64,000 bases of DNA from Algoriphagus sanaruensis (GCF_001593605.1 NZ_CP012836.1:620001-684000), one strand, 5' to 3'; counted from the first letter of the stretch, positions 34,155 to 42,807 are shown. Numbers and translations are program-made. Notes: generated by a model not told the origin, from the sequence alone.

Positions 34155-35378
34155 TTGCAACATCCATCACACCTTCAGGGTATTTCTCTGGTTTCTCTCG
34201 CCGAGGAATTTGGCACCCCACTTTATATCTATGATGGGGAGAAAATCTTCAATCAGGTCAAGTCGCTTCAAAATGCATTTTCTGCAGCACCATTAAAAAT
34301 TAAATATGCGACTAAGGCTTTGTCTAATATTTCTGTTTTGAAGCTCATAAAAAAAGCAGGAGCAGGAGTGGATGCGGTTTCGATTGAAGAAGTAAGGCTA
34401 GGATTGATGGCTGGTTTTATTGCGGATGAAATAATGTATACTCCAAGTGGGGTAAGTTTTGATGAAATCCTTCAGGCAGTGGACCTAGGTGTGATGGTCA
34501 ATCTCGACAGCATTCCGTTAATGGTTCGTTTTGGTGAAACATTTGGCGGAAAAGTTCCGGCTTGTATTAGAATAAATCCGCATATCATGGCGGGAGGAAA
34601 TTATAAAATTTCCGTTGGTCATAAGGAAAGTAAGTTTGGGATCTCTATCGAGCAATTACCTCAGATTTTGAAAGTGGTGAAGACTTACAATTTGAGCATC
34701 GTTGGATTACACATCCACACAGGTTCAGATATTCTTGATGCAGAAGTTTTTCTAAAAGGAGGAAATGTGCTCTTTGAAGCAGCACTTCAATTTCCTGATT
34801 TGAAGTTTTTGGATTTTGGTGGTGGTTTCAAAGTCGCCTATAAGCCCGGAGATATTGCAACTGATATTCAGGTAGTGGGTCAGGCTGTTGGGGAAGCTTT
34901 TCAAGCCTTTTGCGAAAAGTACGGTCGGCAATTGGAGCTTTGGCTTGAGCCAGGGAAATACCTGGTTAGTGAATCTGGCTATCTAGTGGTCAAAACTACC
35001 GTTGTGAAAGAAACCCCAACGGTAACTTTTGTTGGTGTGGATTCTGGATTAAATCATCTGATTCGCCCGATGATGTATGATGCTTATCATGATGTGTACA
35101 ACGTAAGCAATCCCGGTGGACCAATTAAAGAGTATACCATCGTTGGCTACATCTGTGAAACAGACACGATCGCCTCTAAGCGACAGCTTCCAGAGATTCA
35201 TGAAGATGATTTTCTAGTGATAAAAAATGCAGGAGCCTACGGTTACAGTATGTCCAGCAACTACAACTCAAGAATAAGACCAGCTGAAGTATTGATTTGG
35301 GAAGGAAAGGCCCATCTGATTCGTCGAAGAGAAGAATTTGAAGATCTAGTCAGACATCAGATTGAAGTTGATTTTTAA
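34155..35378 (+). CDS. lysA: Diaminopimelate decarboxylase
   Basis: A 407-aa PLP enzyme of fold type III that converts meso-diaminopimelate to L-lysine. PLP-Lys54 lies in KYATKAL, followed by VGLHIHTGSD, the phosphate-binding FLDFGGGFKVAY, LWLEPGKYLV, and the active-site Cys in GYICETDT with NAGAYGYSMSSNYN. The open frame reaches back to 34017, but that extension (with no ATG) crosses a terminator and a -7 box. A TTG at 34155 gives a family-sized protein beginning QHPSHLQGISLV. The start is therefore non-ATG and remains somewhat uncertain. It is probably a single-gene unit, followed by a terminator. Confidence 0.88.
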   Translation: MQHPSHLQGISLVSLAEEFGTPLYIYDGEKIFNQVKSLQNAFSAAPLKIKYATKALSNISVLKLIKKAGAGVDAVSIEEVRLGLMAGFIADEIMYTPSGVSFDEILQAVDLGVMVNLDSIPLMVRFGETFGGKVPACIRINPHIMAGGNYKISVGHKESKFGISIEQLPQILKVVKTYNLSIVGLHIHTGSDILDAEVFLKGGNVLFEAALQFPDLKFLDFGGGFKVAYKPGDIATDIQVVGQAVGEAFQAFCEKYGRQLELWLEPGKYLVSESGYLVVKTTVVKETPTVTFVGVDSGLNHLIRPMMYDAYHDVYNVSNPGGPIKEYTIVGYICETDTIASKRQLPEIHEDDFLVIKNAGAYGYSMSSNYNSRIRPAEVLIWEGKAHLIRRREEFEDLVRHQIEVDF

Positions 35379-35380
35379 CA

Positions 35381-35405
35381 CAAAGGCACCCCATGGGTGC
35401 CTTTG
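35381..35405 (+). terminator. Hairpin terminator after lysA
   Basis: CAAAGGCACCC (35381-35391) pairs perfectly with GGGTGCCTTTG (35395-35405). The tight loop and weak T-tail are unusual, but the position directly after the lysA stop fits a terminator. Confidence 0.7.
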
Positions 35406-35564
35406 GTATAATTATTGAGTTTGTTCCAAAGCCTGCGTCATTTTCTTATTTAAAATGAGATTTTATGCAGGGATCTAATTGCGATTGTACCCTCAATCCT
35501 AAGCCCTAGTCGTTTTGTAATTCTTGGATAGTTTAATTAATGCAAAGGGTAAAGTCCTGATTAT

Positions 35565-35572
35565 TAACTTTG
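35565..35572 (+). promoter_or_regulatory. -7 promoter box for the first porP/sprF gene
   Basis: TAACTTTG matches TAnnTTTG, 20 bp before the ATG at 35593. It implies transcription from about 35579, so the GTG at 35581 would be nearly leaderless and the ATG is preferred. Confidence 0.5.
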
Positions 35573-35592
35573 TCCTTTGAGTGGATTGGTTT

Positions 35593-36633
35593 ATGCTGAA
35601 GAAAATATTAGGGATAGGACTATTGATCTTTGGCCTTTTGGCAAGCACATGCCTGAAGGCCCAGGATGTCCAATATTCTCAATTTTACTCAGCCCCACTT
35701 TACCTTAATCCAGCACTTACAGGTGCTTCGGAACTTACTCGAGTGGGAATGAACTACCGAAACCAATGGCCAGGCCTAGATCATAGCTTTAATTCCTATT
35801 CAGCGTATATCGATCACTATATTTTTGACTACAATAGCGGGATTGGATTAATTTTTAATGGAAATCAAGAAAGCCTTGCAAATCTTTCCACCAACGAAGT
35901 AGGATTGAGTTATGCCTATCGACTTCAAATCTCAGAGGATTTGTATTTCAGAATTGGAGCTCAAGCGAGTTTTGTGCAGCGTGATGCCTTTTTCTCTGAT
36001 TTAGTATTTGGCTCTATGATCGATATTGTCAACGGAAATGTTGGTGTCATTACAGATGAACTAAACGGTGTTCCTTTGGATAGTCGCTATTCCTTTATGG
36101 ATTATGCTGCAGGAGGGATGTTTTATGGAAACAATTTTTGGTTTGGGGGGGCTCTTCATCATATCAGCGAACCCAATACTTCTTTTGTCCAAGATCAGAT
36201 ATCAGTGCTTCCTCAGAAATTTTCGCTTCAAGGAGGTTATAAAATCAATCTTGCCCCTGGAGGAAGAGATTTCTTCACTCACCTCTATCAAGAGCGCTCT
36301 TTATCTTTCGCCTTTAACTACAAACAGCAAGCTCCATTCAACCAATTGGATATAGGTACTCAATTGTATTTACATCCTTTGGTGCTGGGTCTTTGGTATA
36401 GAGGACTCCCTACTAAATATAGCCTTCCGAATAATGAGTCCATTATTGGATTAGTAGGCGTCTCATTGGAATCAGGCTTGGATATAGGGTATTCTTATGA
36501 TTTTACAGTTTCGAAATTAAATCAGCGTAACAGCGGTGGAGCTCATGAAATTTCAATTCGTTATACGTTTTTATGGGGTGACCCAAGAAGTAGGAATCAG
36601 AGGTCAAGAGTAATACCTTGCTTTAAATATTGA
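35593..36633 (+). CDS. PorP/SprF-family type IX secretion membrane protein (copy 1)
   Basis: A 346-aa protein with a signal peptide (1-23, ending LKAQ) followed by the family hallmark DVQYSQFYSAPLYLNPALTG, NYRNQWPGL near residue 55, and a C-terminal beta-rich domain ending in HEISIRYTF. PorP/SprF proteins are outer-membrane barrels. F. johnsoniae SprF is needed for secretion of its partner SprB, and others attach to type B T9SS substrates. The next gene encodes such a substrate. A second homologue, clearly paralogous, lies on the other side of that gene. A terminator overlaps its stop codon. Confidence 0.9.
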   Translation: MLKKILGIGLLIFGLLASTCLKAQDVQYSQFYSAPLYLNPALTGASELTRVGMNYRNQWPGLDHSFNSYSAYIDHYIFDYNSGIGLIFNGNQESLANLSTNEVGLSYAYRLQISEDLYFRIGAQASFVQRDAFFSDLVFGSMIDIVNGNVGVITDELNGVPLDSRYSFMDYAAGGMFYGNNFWFGGALHHISEPNTSFVQDQISVLPQKFSLQGGYKINLAPGGRDFFTHLYQERSLSFAFNYKQQAPFNQLDIGTQLYLHPLVLGLWYRGLPTKYSLPNNESIIGLVGVSLESGLDIGYSYDFTVSKLNQRNSGGAHEISIRYTFLWGDPRSRNQRSRVIPCFKY

Positions 36634-36658
36634 GAGACCTTTGAGGTCTCTTTTTTTT
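36633..36658 (+). terminator. Terminator after porP/sprF copy 1
   Basis: AGAGACC (36633-36639) pairs with GGTCTCT (36645-36651) around TTTGA and is followed by eight T residues. It means the SprB-repeat gene is probably transcribed from its own promoter in the A+T-rich gap 36659-36905, where no exact TAnnTTTG box is seen. Confidence 0.82.
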
Positions 36659-36905
36659 GATTCATATAGTATTGATAGTTTAATCGGAATCATTTTTTTG
36701 ATTATAAAAACCATTTATTTACATCATCTTCCAACTTGTTTGCTAAATAAAAAAATATATTCAATTTGATTTTATAAATTGGTCTTTGAAATAAAGAAGT
36801 ATTATGTATTTAAAATACAAAATCTTCGATATTTAATATTTAAAAACAATATTTTGAAATCGAAATACAATTATTCGAATTCAAAATAACACCCTCGCTA
36901 AAGTC

Positions 36906-39632
36906 ATGAATAGGGTAATTCTTTTTTCGAAAATCTGGGCCCTTATCCTTCTCCAATGGATAGGCGGAATTTCCTATGTCAATGCCCAGCTTTCTGACAC
37001 GATGGCAAGGACTGCCAGTTATGATAAAATGACCGTAATCGTTTCTGGCAAACTAGCCCTTTGTTCTCATAGTGAGCGAGGAAGTATTGTGCTGACTGTT
37101 CAAGGTGGAAAAGCACCCTACAAATTCAAGTGGAATAATAATGATACCTCCCAAAATAGAGTAAACCTCTATGCGGGTACTTATACAGTTTGGATCACAG
37201 ACGCAGATGGTCAGATGATCACTGAGAGTATTGTTATCCAGCCCCCCTTTCCACTTATCCTCAATCCTGTAGATAAAAGGGATGCATCCTGTGGATCAGG
37301 TCAAGATGGATATGCAAGAATATCTGTCAAAATAGGACGTGGTGAACCCTACCAAGTCACTTGGAGTAATGGATTGAAAAACGTATGGGAGGCGGATAAT
37401 TTAGCTCCAGGTACTTATGTGGTCACTGTAGCGGATCGATATAATTGTGATACAAGTATTTCCTTCGAAATCAAGGCTGCATCCGAGGGGATTTCTGTGT
37501 CAGAATCTGTCCAGAATATTTCTTGTTCTTCTTCCCAAGACGGAAATATCCAACTGAATGTAACCGGTGGACAAACCCCTTACACCTTTAAATGGAGTAA
37601 TGGAGCTACCACTAAAGATATTTCCAATCTAAGTCCTGGGACTTACCAAGTCCAAGTAACTGACGCGAAAGGTTGTTCCTTCCAAGCGTCTTATGCCGTC
37701 CAAGCTGCGTCACAAATTCAGATTTTGGATGATATCACTCAACCTTCATGCACAGGTAGCGCATCAGGATCTATTAAATTGACTGTTTCAGGAGGGAAAT
37801 CGCCTTACACCTATCAATGGAGTAATGGAAGTACTCAATCCTCTGTTCAAAACTTGGTAGCGGGAACATACACTGTTAAGGTGACAGACGCTTCTGGATG
37901 TTATTCAGAGAAACAGTTTACGTTAGCCAACCAGTCAGCACTTAGCCTTTCTTTAGTTTCGAAATCTGATGTGTTGTGCTTTGGAGATAAAACTGGAAAA
38001 TTGGACTTGAATGTAACTGGGGCTGCTGGTTCTACTACTGTAAAATGGTCTGACGGCTCTACCACATTGGACAGAGATAATTTGGCTCCAGGAACTTACA
38101 CTGTAACAGTTAAAGATCAATTCTGCGAAGTATCTTCCACATTCCAGATTTCCGGACCCGCATCTGAAATTCAAGTATCAGCTTCTCCTCAAAACCCTTC
38201 CTGTGCTGGAAATGACGGAAAAATTTCGCTGACCGTTTCTGGTGGTACTGCTCCTTATATATATGCGTGGAATAATGGTGCATCGGCCAAAGACCTCAGC
38301 AGCCTTGGAGAAGGAAAATATGAAGTAACCATAACCGATGAGAACGGTTGCTCCGTCCAAAAGTCCTTTGACTTGGTGTCTCCACTTCCCTTAGCTTACC
38401 AGGAGGAAATAACCCAGCCATCCTGTGCCGGTGAGTCTACAGGGGCAATTAAATTAACAGTAAGTGGAGGAAATGCGCCTTATACCTACTTGTGGAGTAA
38501 TGGAAGCGTACATTCCTCTGCCCAAAATTTGGCAGCAGGAATTCATCAGGTAAAAATCACTGATGCTACTGGATGTGTTGTTGAACGACAATTTGAACTT
38601 ACCAATCAATCCGCATTGAAAGTGGAAGCCATTAACGTGGCTCCAGTTTCTTGTCAAGGCAAAGAGGATGGGGCAATTGAATTGACCATTTCTGGAGCGA
38701 AAGGAAATGTAAAATTTAATTGGTCTGATAATTCTAATGCAGGTTCGAGTAGGACTAATCTTAAATCTGGAACCTATGAGGTTTTGATTTCCGATGAATC
38801 GGGTTGTACTATTTCTCAACAAGTCCAGGTAGCCGAAACTATCCAACTCCAAGCACGGGTAGAAAGTACATTGGATGTTGATTGTGAATCAGGAAAAGTG
38901 ACAGGTAGAGCCTGGGTAGCCATTACAGGAGGTAAAGAACCGTATACCTATCAATGGTCAAATACAAATTTTAAGGAAAAGGAAATTGAATTTTCGAAAT
39001 CTGGACTCTTGAAAGTTAAGGTAACTGATGCACTAGGCTGTGAAGTAGAAGCACAAGCGATGGTGACCTTCCCAGACTTCAGCAATCAAGGAGCAAGATT
39101 AAATTTTGAATATAGAAAGCTCGTATTCACCAATGAGCCTGAGGTAATGGTCGAGGAAGAGATTCTCTTTGAAAGTGATATTTCTCCTGAATTTATTGCT
39201 TGGGAATGGGAATTTGGAGATGGTCAAAAATCTTCTGAAAAAGATCCCATCCATGTCTTTAAAGCTCCAGGTACTTATGTAGTCAAGCTTACTGGATTTG
39301 ATATTTTCGGTTGTGATCTTCAAGAAGTCAACGAGGTAGTTGTCAACCAGCCTGAAGAAATGATGGTAATACCGAATGCTTTCTCTCCAAATGGAGATAA
39401 TTTAAATGACACCTTTATTCCAAAAATGAGGGGCGTTGATGAATTCAACATGCAGGTCTTCAACCTTTGGGGAGAAAAATTATATGAAGCATCAGGAGTT
39501 GAAGCAAGCGGATGGGATGGTACCTACAAAGGGCAACTCGTCCCTCCAGGAAATTATATCTATAAAATAGAATACCTGACTTGGGAAGGCATTAGAAAAT
39601 CCGCCTCCGGATCAGTCTCCCTCATCAGGTAG
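36906..39632 (+). CDS. SprB-repeat surface protein with type IX (type B) sorting domain
   Basis: A 908-aa secreted protein with a signal peptide (1-28, ending NAQ). Nine SprB-type repeats of about 75 residues (residues ~50-720) share a start C-x(n)-G-x-I-x-L, then GG-x-x-PYTYxWSNG and GTYxVxVTDAxGC. A PKD-like domain (about 750-830, FGDGQKSSEKDPIHVF) is followed by a gliding-motility-type C-terminal domain with PNAFSPNGDNLNDTF and VFNLWGEKLYE, which targets it to the T9SS. It is probably a cell-surface adhesin or filament anchored with the help of the flanking PorP/SprF proteins. SprB itself is several thousand residues, so this is a short relative. Confidence 0.92.
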   Translation: MNRVILFSKIWALILLQWIGGISYVNAQLSDTMARTASYDKMTVIVSGKLALCSHSERGSIVLTVQGGKAPYKFKWNNNDTSQNRVNLYAGTYTVWITDADGQMITESIVIQPPFPLILNPVDKRDASCGSGQDGYARISVKIGRGEPYQVTWSNGLKNVWEADNLAPGTYVVTVADRYNCDTSISFEIKAASEGISVSESVQNISCSSSQDGNIQLNVTGGQTPYTFKWSNGATTKDISNLSPGTYQVQVTDAKGCSFQASYAVQAASQIQILDDITQPSCTGSASGSIKLTVSGGKSPYTYQWSNGSTQSSVQNLVAGTYTVKVTDASGCYSEKQFTLANQSALSLSLVSKSDVLCFGDKTGKLDLNVTGAAGSTTVKWSDGSTTLDRDNLAPGTYTVTVKDQFCEVSSTFQISGPASEIQVSASPQNPSCAGNDGKISLTVSGGTAPYIYAWNNGASAKDLSSLGEGKYEVTITDENGCSVQKSFDLVSPLPLAYQEEITQPSCAGESTGAIKLTVSGGNAPYTYLWSNGSVHSSAQNLAAGIHQVKITDATGCVVERQFELTNQSALKVEAINVAPVSCQGKEDGAIELTISGAKGNVKFNWSDNSNAGSSRTNLKSGTYEVLISDESGCTISQQVQVAETIQLQARVESTLDVDCESGKVTGRAWVAITGGKEPYTYQWSNTNFKEKEIEFSKSGLLKVKVTDALGCEVEAQAMVTFPDFSNQGARLNFEYRKLVFTNEPEVMVEEEILFESDISPEFIAWEWEFGDGQKSSEKDPIHVFKAPGTYVVKLTGFDIFGCDLQEVNEVVVNQPEEMMVIPNAFSPNGDNLNDTFIPKMRGVDEFNMQVFNLWGEKLYEASGVEASGWDGTYKGQLVPPGNYIYKIEYLTWEGIRKSASGSVSLIR
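37050..39072 (+). repeat. Nine tandem SprB-type repeats within the surface protein gene
   Basis: Units of about 225 nt are diverged from each other, except for units 4 (from 37731) and 7 (from 38406). These share xITQPSCxGxxxGxIKLTVSGG and continue into L-x-NQSAL, exactly 675 nt (225 codons) apart. This indicates an older duplication of a three-repeat block. Confidence 0.75.
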
Positions 39633-39658
39633 ATTTAGCCAAAATTAGGTCGTTTTTT

Positions 39659-39693
39659 AGGCGAATGGTTTTTTTACCATTCGCCTTTTTTTT
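39659..39693 (+). terminator. Terminator after the SprB-repeat gene
   Basis: AGGCGAATGGT (39659-39669) pairs with ACCATTCGCCT (39676-39686) around a T loop, followed by a T-run to 39693. It isolates the surface protein gene from the second porP. Confidence 0.88.
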
Positions 39694-39945
39694 GGACTGT
39701 CTATTTCAATTCCAGGCATTTTTGATGGATTAGGCTTCGAAATGAAAATTTTCATGAAAAAAAATTACATTTTTTTCTTTTGTCTAGCTTTTTAAAGTGT
39801 TTTTCATCCCTAGAAAAAAGAGTTATATGTTTTGATTTTTGTATATAACATACACTAAAATAAAAATGTCTTTTTGTGTATATAAAATGCAACTCTCTGT
39901 TGTATTCAAAATTAGCTTTTCTAATAATTGGCTTATATATTTTAT

Positions 39946-40084
39946 TAAAACAAAGACATAATAACAAAATCAAATAACACTAAACAAAAAACAAAAAACA
40001 GAATATAAAAACTCATAAAACAAAAAAAGAAAAACAAACAGCAAAAAAATAAATACAAAAATCACCCCCCAAAACAACAAGAAA
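39946..40084 (+). promoter_or_regulatory. Long A-rich, U-poor 5' leader of porP/sprF copy 2
   Basis: About 139 nt consist almost wholly of A with scattered C and few G or T, running up to the ATG at 40085. Unstructured A-rich leaders favour strong translation in Bacteroidota, which do not rely on Shine-Dalgarno pairing. Here it accompanies a gene with strongly biased codons. Confidence 0.5.
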
Positions 40085-41173
40085 ATGAAACCCGCCGACC
40101 TCCAATATCGCTCCTCAAAAAGCCTCCTAGTCCAGGGGATGGAGAACTTCTGGAAGGTGGCTTTCTTCTTGATCGTTCTTTTTCAATCTGCAGTAAGCAT
40201 GGCTCAGGACGTTCAATATTCTCAGTTCTATGCTAATCCACTTTACCTTAACCCAGCATTTGCTGGTAGCTCTGAAATGAGCAGATTAGGCGTAAACTAC
40301 AGAAACCAATGGCCTGGACTTGATCAATCTATCAATTCTTATTCTGCAAGTTTCGATTCTTACATTTTCAATGCAAATTCTGGAATCGGTATCCTTTTCA
40401 ATAAATCTCAACAAAGCCAAGCAAACTTGAGTATTTCTGAAATCGCAGGTTCTTACTCTTACAGAGCAAGATTGGGTTTCAGATCTTTCCTTAGAGTAGG
40501 TGGTCAAGTGAGCTACATCGATCGTGACGCTTACTTTGGAAACTTGGTTTTTGGTAGCCAAATCGATGACGCTAGTGGTAGCATTTCAGATTTCTCAGGT
40601 GAAAACCTCGGTGCTGATGTGAGACACCAATTTGTTGATTACTCTGCTGGATTGCTTTTCAACAATGAGTCAGCTTGGTTTGGAGTAAGTGCTCACCACC
40701 TTTCTCAACCTAACATCTCCTTCATGGATGGTCAAATGAGCCAGTTGCCTTTGAAACTTTCTGTTCATGGTGGAGTCAAATTCGACCTTTCTGGTGGTGC
40801 TTCTAGAAACTTCATGAACAGAAGAGAAAATGTTCGTGAGTTCATGATCGCCTTCAATTATAAAAACCAAGAGCCTTTCCAACAATTAGACTTAGGTGCT
40901 CAATTGAACATTCAGCCTTTGGTAATCGGCCTTTGGTACCGAGGTATTCCAGTAGCAGGATCCCAAAATGCACAACATGAATCCTTGATTGGATTGGTTG
41001 GAATTTCCCTTGCAAACGGAATTGATGTTGGATACAGCTACGATTACAGTATCTCTTCTTTAGGCAACGCCAACAGCGCAGGTGCTCACGAGATTTCAAT
41101 TCGTTACTCCTTCCTTGCAGGATCTCAACAAGGCGCTGGAAGAAAGTCTTCTATGCCATGTTTCAAATATTGA
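40085..41173 (+). CDS. PorP/SprF-family type IX secretion membrane protein (copy 2)
   Basis: A 362-aa paralogue of the gene at 35593, sharing AQDVQYSQFYxxPLYLNPA, NYRNQWPGLDxSxNSYSA and a C-terminal AHEISIRYxFL. The signal peptide core is WKVAFFLIVLFQSAVSMAQ. Two starts are possible: ATG 40085, directly after the A-rich leader, or ATG 40139 (MENFWKVAF), which gives a shorter and more typical signal peptide. Codon choice is strongly biased (AAC, TTC, TAC, AGA, TCT), unlike its neighbours, which with the leader suggests very high expression. It is likely an abundant outer-membrane partner for the upstream type B substrate or for others. Confidence 0.9.
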   Translation: MKPADLQYRSSKSLLVQGMENFWKVAFFLIVLFQSAVSMAQDVQYSQFYANPLYLNPAFAGSSEMSRLGVNYRNQWPGLDQSINSYSASFDSYIFNANSGIGILFNKSQQSQANLSISEIAGSYSYRARLGFRSFLRVGGQVSYIDRDAYFGNLVFGSQIDDASGSISDFSGENLGADVRHQFVDYSAGLLFNNESAWFGVSAHHLSQPNISFMDGQMSQLPLKLSVHGGVKFDLSGGASRNFMNRRENVREFMIAFNYKNQEPFQQLDLGAQLNIQPLVIGLWYRGIPVAGSQNAQHESLIGLVGISLANGIDVGYSYDYSISSLGNANSAGAHEISIRYSFLAGSQQGAGRKSSMPCFKY

Positions 41174-41200
41174 TTTTTCATAAACAATGGGTTGGTAAAA

Positions 41201-41229
41201 GGGCTTTAAGCAATTAAAGCTCTTTTTTT
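41201..41229 (+). terminator. Terminator abutting the photolyase start codon
   Basis: GGGCTTTAA (41201-41209) pairs with TTAAAGCTC (41214-41222, one G-U) around GCAA, then a T-run ends at 41229. The next base begins the photolyase ATG. It ends the porP copy 2 transcript and could leave photolyase dependent on read-through. Confidence 0.75.
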
Positions 41230-42759
41230 ATGGCTAAAATTTTACGTCTAATTCTGGGAGACCAATTAAATATCCAGCATCCTTGGTTTGAGAAATGCGA
41301 TGATTCGGTCACTTATTTACTGATGGAAATGCGTCAGGAAACAGATTATGTCGTCCATCATATTCAAAAGGTGGTGGGAATATTTGCAGCCATGGAAGAG
41401 TTTGCCAATCAGTTGACGGCTCTGGGACATCAGGTGTACCATTATCCCATTGATCATCCTGAAAATCACCAAACCATAGCTGGCCAACTCCAATTTTTAA
41501 TTTCCCGTGATCACTTTACCCATTTCGAATATCAACTACCCGATGAATACAGATTGGATCAACTTCTAAAGGAGTTGAAGACCTTTTTGAAAATTCCAGT
41601 AAGTGCTGTTGATACCCATCATTTCCTTACTTCTAGGGAATTTCTGGGTGAATTTTTCAAGGGCAAAAAAACCTTCTTGATGGAAAATTTCTACCGGGAA
41701 ATGAGGAGAAAATACCAAATCCTCATGGAGGGCAATCTTCCCCTGACCGGACAATGGAATTACGATCAGGAAAATAGAAATGCACTGAAGGATAAAAAGC
41801 TGCTTCGTCCTGCTAAACTCCACCCGAAGAATGTTCAAAGGATAGTTAACCGTATTGAAACTTCGGGAGTCAAAACGATGGGTAGCATCAATCCGGAGCA
41901 GTTTCCTTGGCCAACCTCCCGATCGGAGAGTTTGGAAATTCTGGATTACTTCTGTGACCATTTACTCCAACATTTCGGAGCGTATCAGGATGCTTTGACC
42001 ACATGGGATCCATACCTGTTCCATTCTCGACTTAGTTTCTCATTGAATACCAAAATGATTTCTCCATTGGAAGTTGTTCAGAAGGTGGAAAGCTTTTGGT
42101 ATGGACATCAAGACCGAATTTCGATTTCTCAAGTGGAGGGATTTATCCGCCAGATTATAGGTTGGAGGGAATACATGCGAGGGATTTACTGGGCGAAAAT
42201 GCCTGATTACGCTCAATTGAATTATTTCGAACATGAGCAGAAATTGCCCAGCTGGTTTTGGACGGGAAAGACTAAAATGTCCTGTTTGAAGCAATCTATC
42301 GGTCAATCTTTGGACTTGGCCTATGCACATCATATCCAACGTTTGATGGTCACTGGCAATTTTGCCTTGCTAGCAGGAATCCATCCTGATGAAGTGGATC
42401 AATGGTATTTGGGGATTTATATTGATGCATTTGAATGGGTAGAAATTACCAATACCCGGGGAATGAGCCAGTTTGCAGATGGAGGAATCGTAGGTACGAA
42501 ACCGTATGTTTCCTCAGCCAATTACATCAAAAAGCAGGGCAATTATTGTGAGCACTGTGCCTATGATTCTTCCAAAAAGACCGGTCATGGCTCTTGCCCA
42601 TTTAATAGTCTTTATTGGCACTTTTATGCTAGAAATAGAGAAAAACTAGAACGAAATCCTCGGATCGGCATGATGTATCGAACTTGGGATAAAATGAATA
42701 ATAAACAGGAAATACTCAATCAGGCGGATTTTTACCTGAAAAATTTGGATGAGCTATAA
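41230..42759 (+). CDS. Iron-sulfur bacterial cryptochrome/(6-4) photolyase (PhrB type)
   Basis: A 509-aa protein of the FeS-BCP family (deoxyribodipyrimidine photolyase-related). Four cysteines in the expected places would bind a [4Fe-4S] cluster: C352 (MSCLKQ), C440 and C443 (YCEHC) and C456 (GSCPFN). Their spacing equals that of Agrobacterium PhrB. The N-terminal LRLILGDQLNIQHPWF and the FAD-region IRQIIGWREYMRGIYW are family signatures. It should repair (6-4) photoproducts with blue light, using FAD and an antenna chromophore. Its ATG directly follows the terminator T-run of the preceding gene, an odd arrangement. Confidence 0.92.
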   Translation: MAKILRLILGDQLNIQHPWFEKCDDSVTYLLMEMRQETDYVVHHIQKVVGIFAAMEEFANQLTALGHQVYHYPIDHPENHQTIAGQLQFLISRDHFTHFEYQLPDEYRLDQLLKELKTFLKIPVSAVDTHHFLTSREFLGEFFKGKKTFLMENFYREMRRKYQILMEGNLPLTGQWNYDQENRNALKDKKLLRPAKLHPKNVQRIVNRIETSGVKTMGSINPEQFPWPTSRSESLEILDYFCDHLLQHFGAYQDALTTWDPYLFHSRLSFSLNTKMISPLEVVQKVESFWYGHQDRISISQVEGFIRQIIGWREYMRGIYWAKMPDYAQLNYFEHEQKLPSWFWTGKTKMSCLKQSIGQSLDLAYAHHIQRLMVTGNFALLAGIHPDEVDQWYLGIYIDAFEWVEITNTRGMSQFADGGIVGTKPYVSSANYIKKQGNYCEHCAYDSSKKTGHGSCPFNSLYWHFYARNREKLERNPRIGMMYRTWDKMNNKQEILNQADFYLKNLDEL

Positions 42760-42764
42760 AAAAT

Positions 42765-42807
42765 AAAGGCAGTTTCGAAGGTGTAACACGCTTCTAAAAC
42801 TGCCTTT
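42765..42807. terminator. Terminator between photolyase and propeller lipoprotein genes
   Basis: AAAGGCAGTTT (42765-42775) pairs with AAACTGCCTTT (42797-42807); GAAG/CTTC pairs inside. It serves the convergent genes on both strands. Confidence 0.85.

Larger units (their letters stand above)
39633..40084. other. Intergenic region between the surface protein and porP/sprF copy 2
   Basis: 452 bp without a credible gene. It contains a terminator (39659-39693), then very A+T-rich DNA with the near-repeats TTTTTGTATATAA (39836) and TTTTTGTGTATATAA (39871), then a U-poor leader (39946-40084). The promoter of porP copy 2 must lie around 39900-39945, but no exact TAnnTTTG box is seen. Confidence 0.6.

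Noticed and set aside
36790-36900. Imperfect inverted repeat of TCGATxTTT type before the SprB-repeat gene
   Set aside because: Pairing is interrupted and purely A/T-rich; expected by chance in this composition.
39836-39885. Near-direct repeat TTTTTGTATATAA / TTTTTGTGTATATAA as regulator site
   Set aside because: Only two short copies in very A+T-rich DNA; chance similarity cannot be excluded, so it is mentioned only as part of the intergenic region.
39752-39973. 73-codon minus-strand frame in the A+T-rich gap before porP copy 2
   Set aside because: Composition is that of A+T-rich non-coding DNA, it runs through the likely promoter and leader of porP, and no domain pattern is visible.
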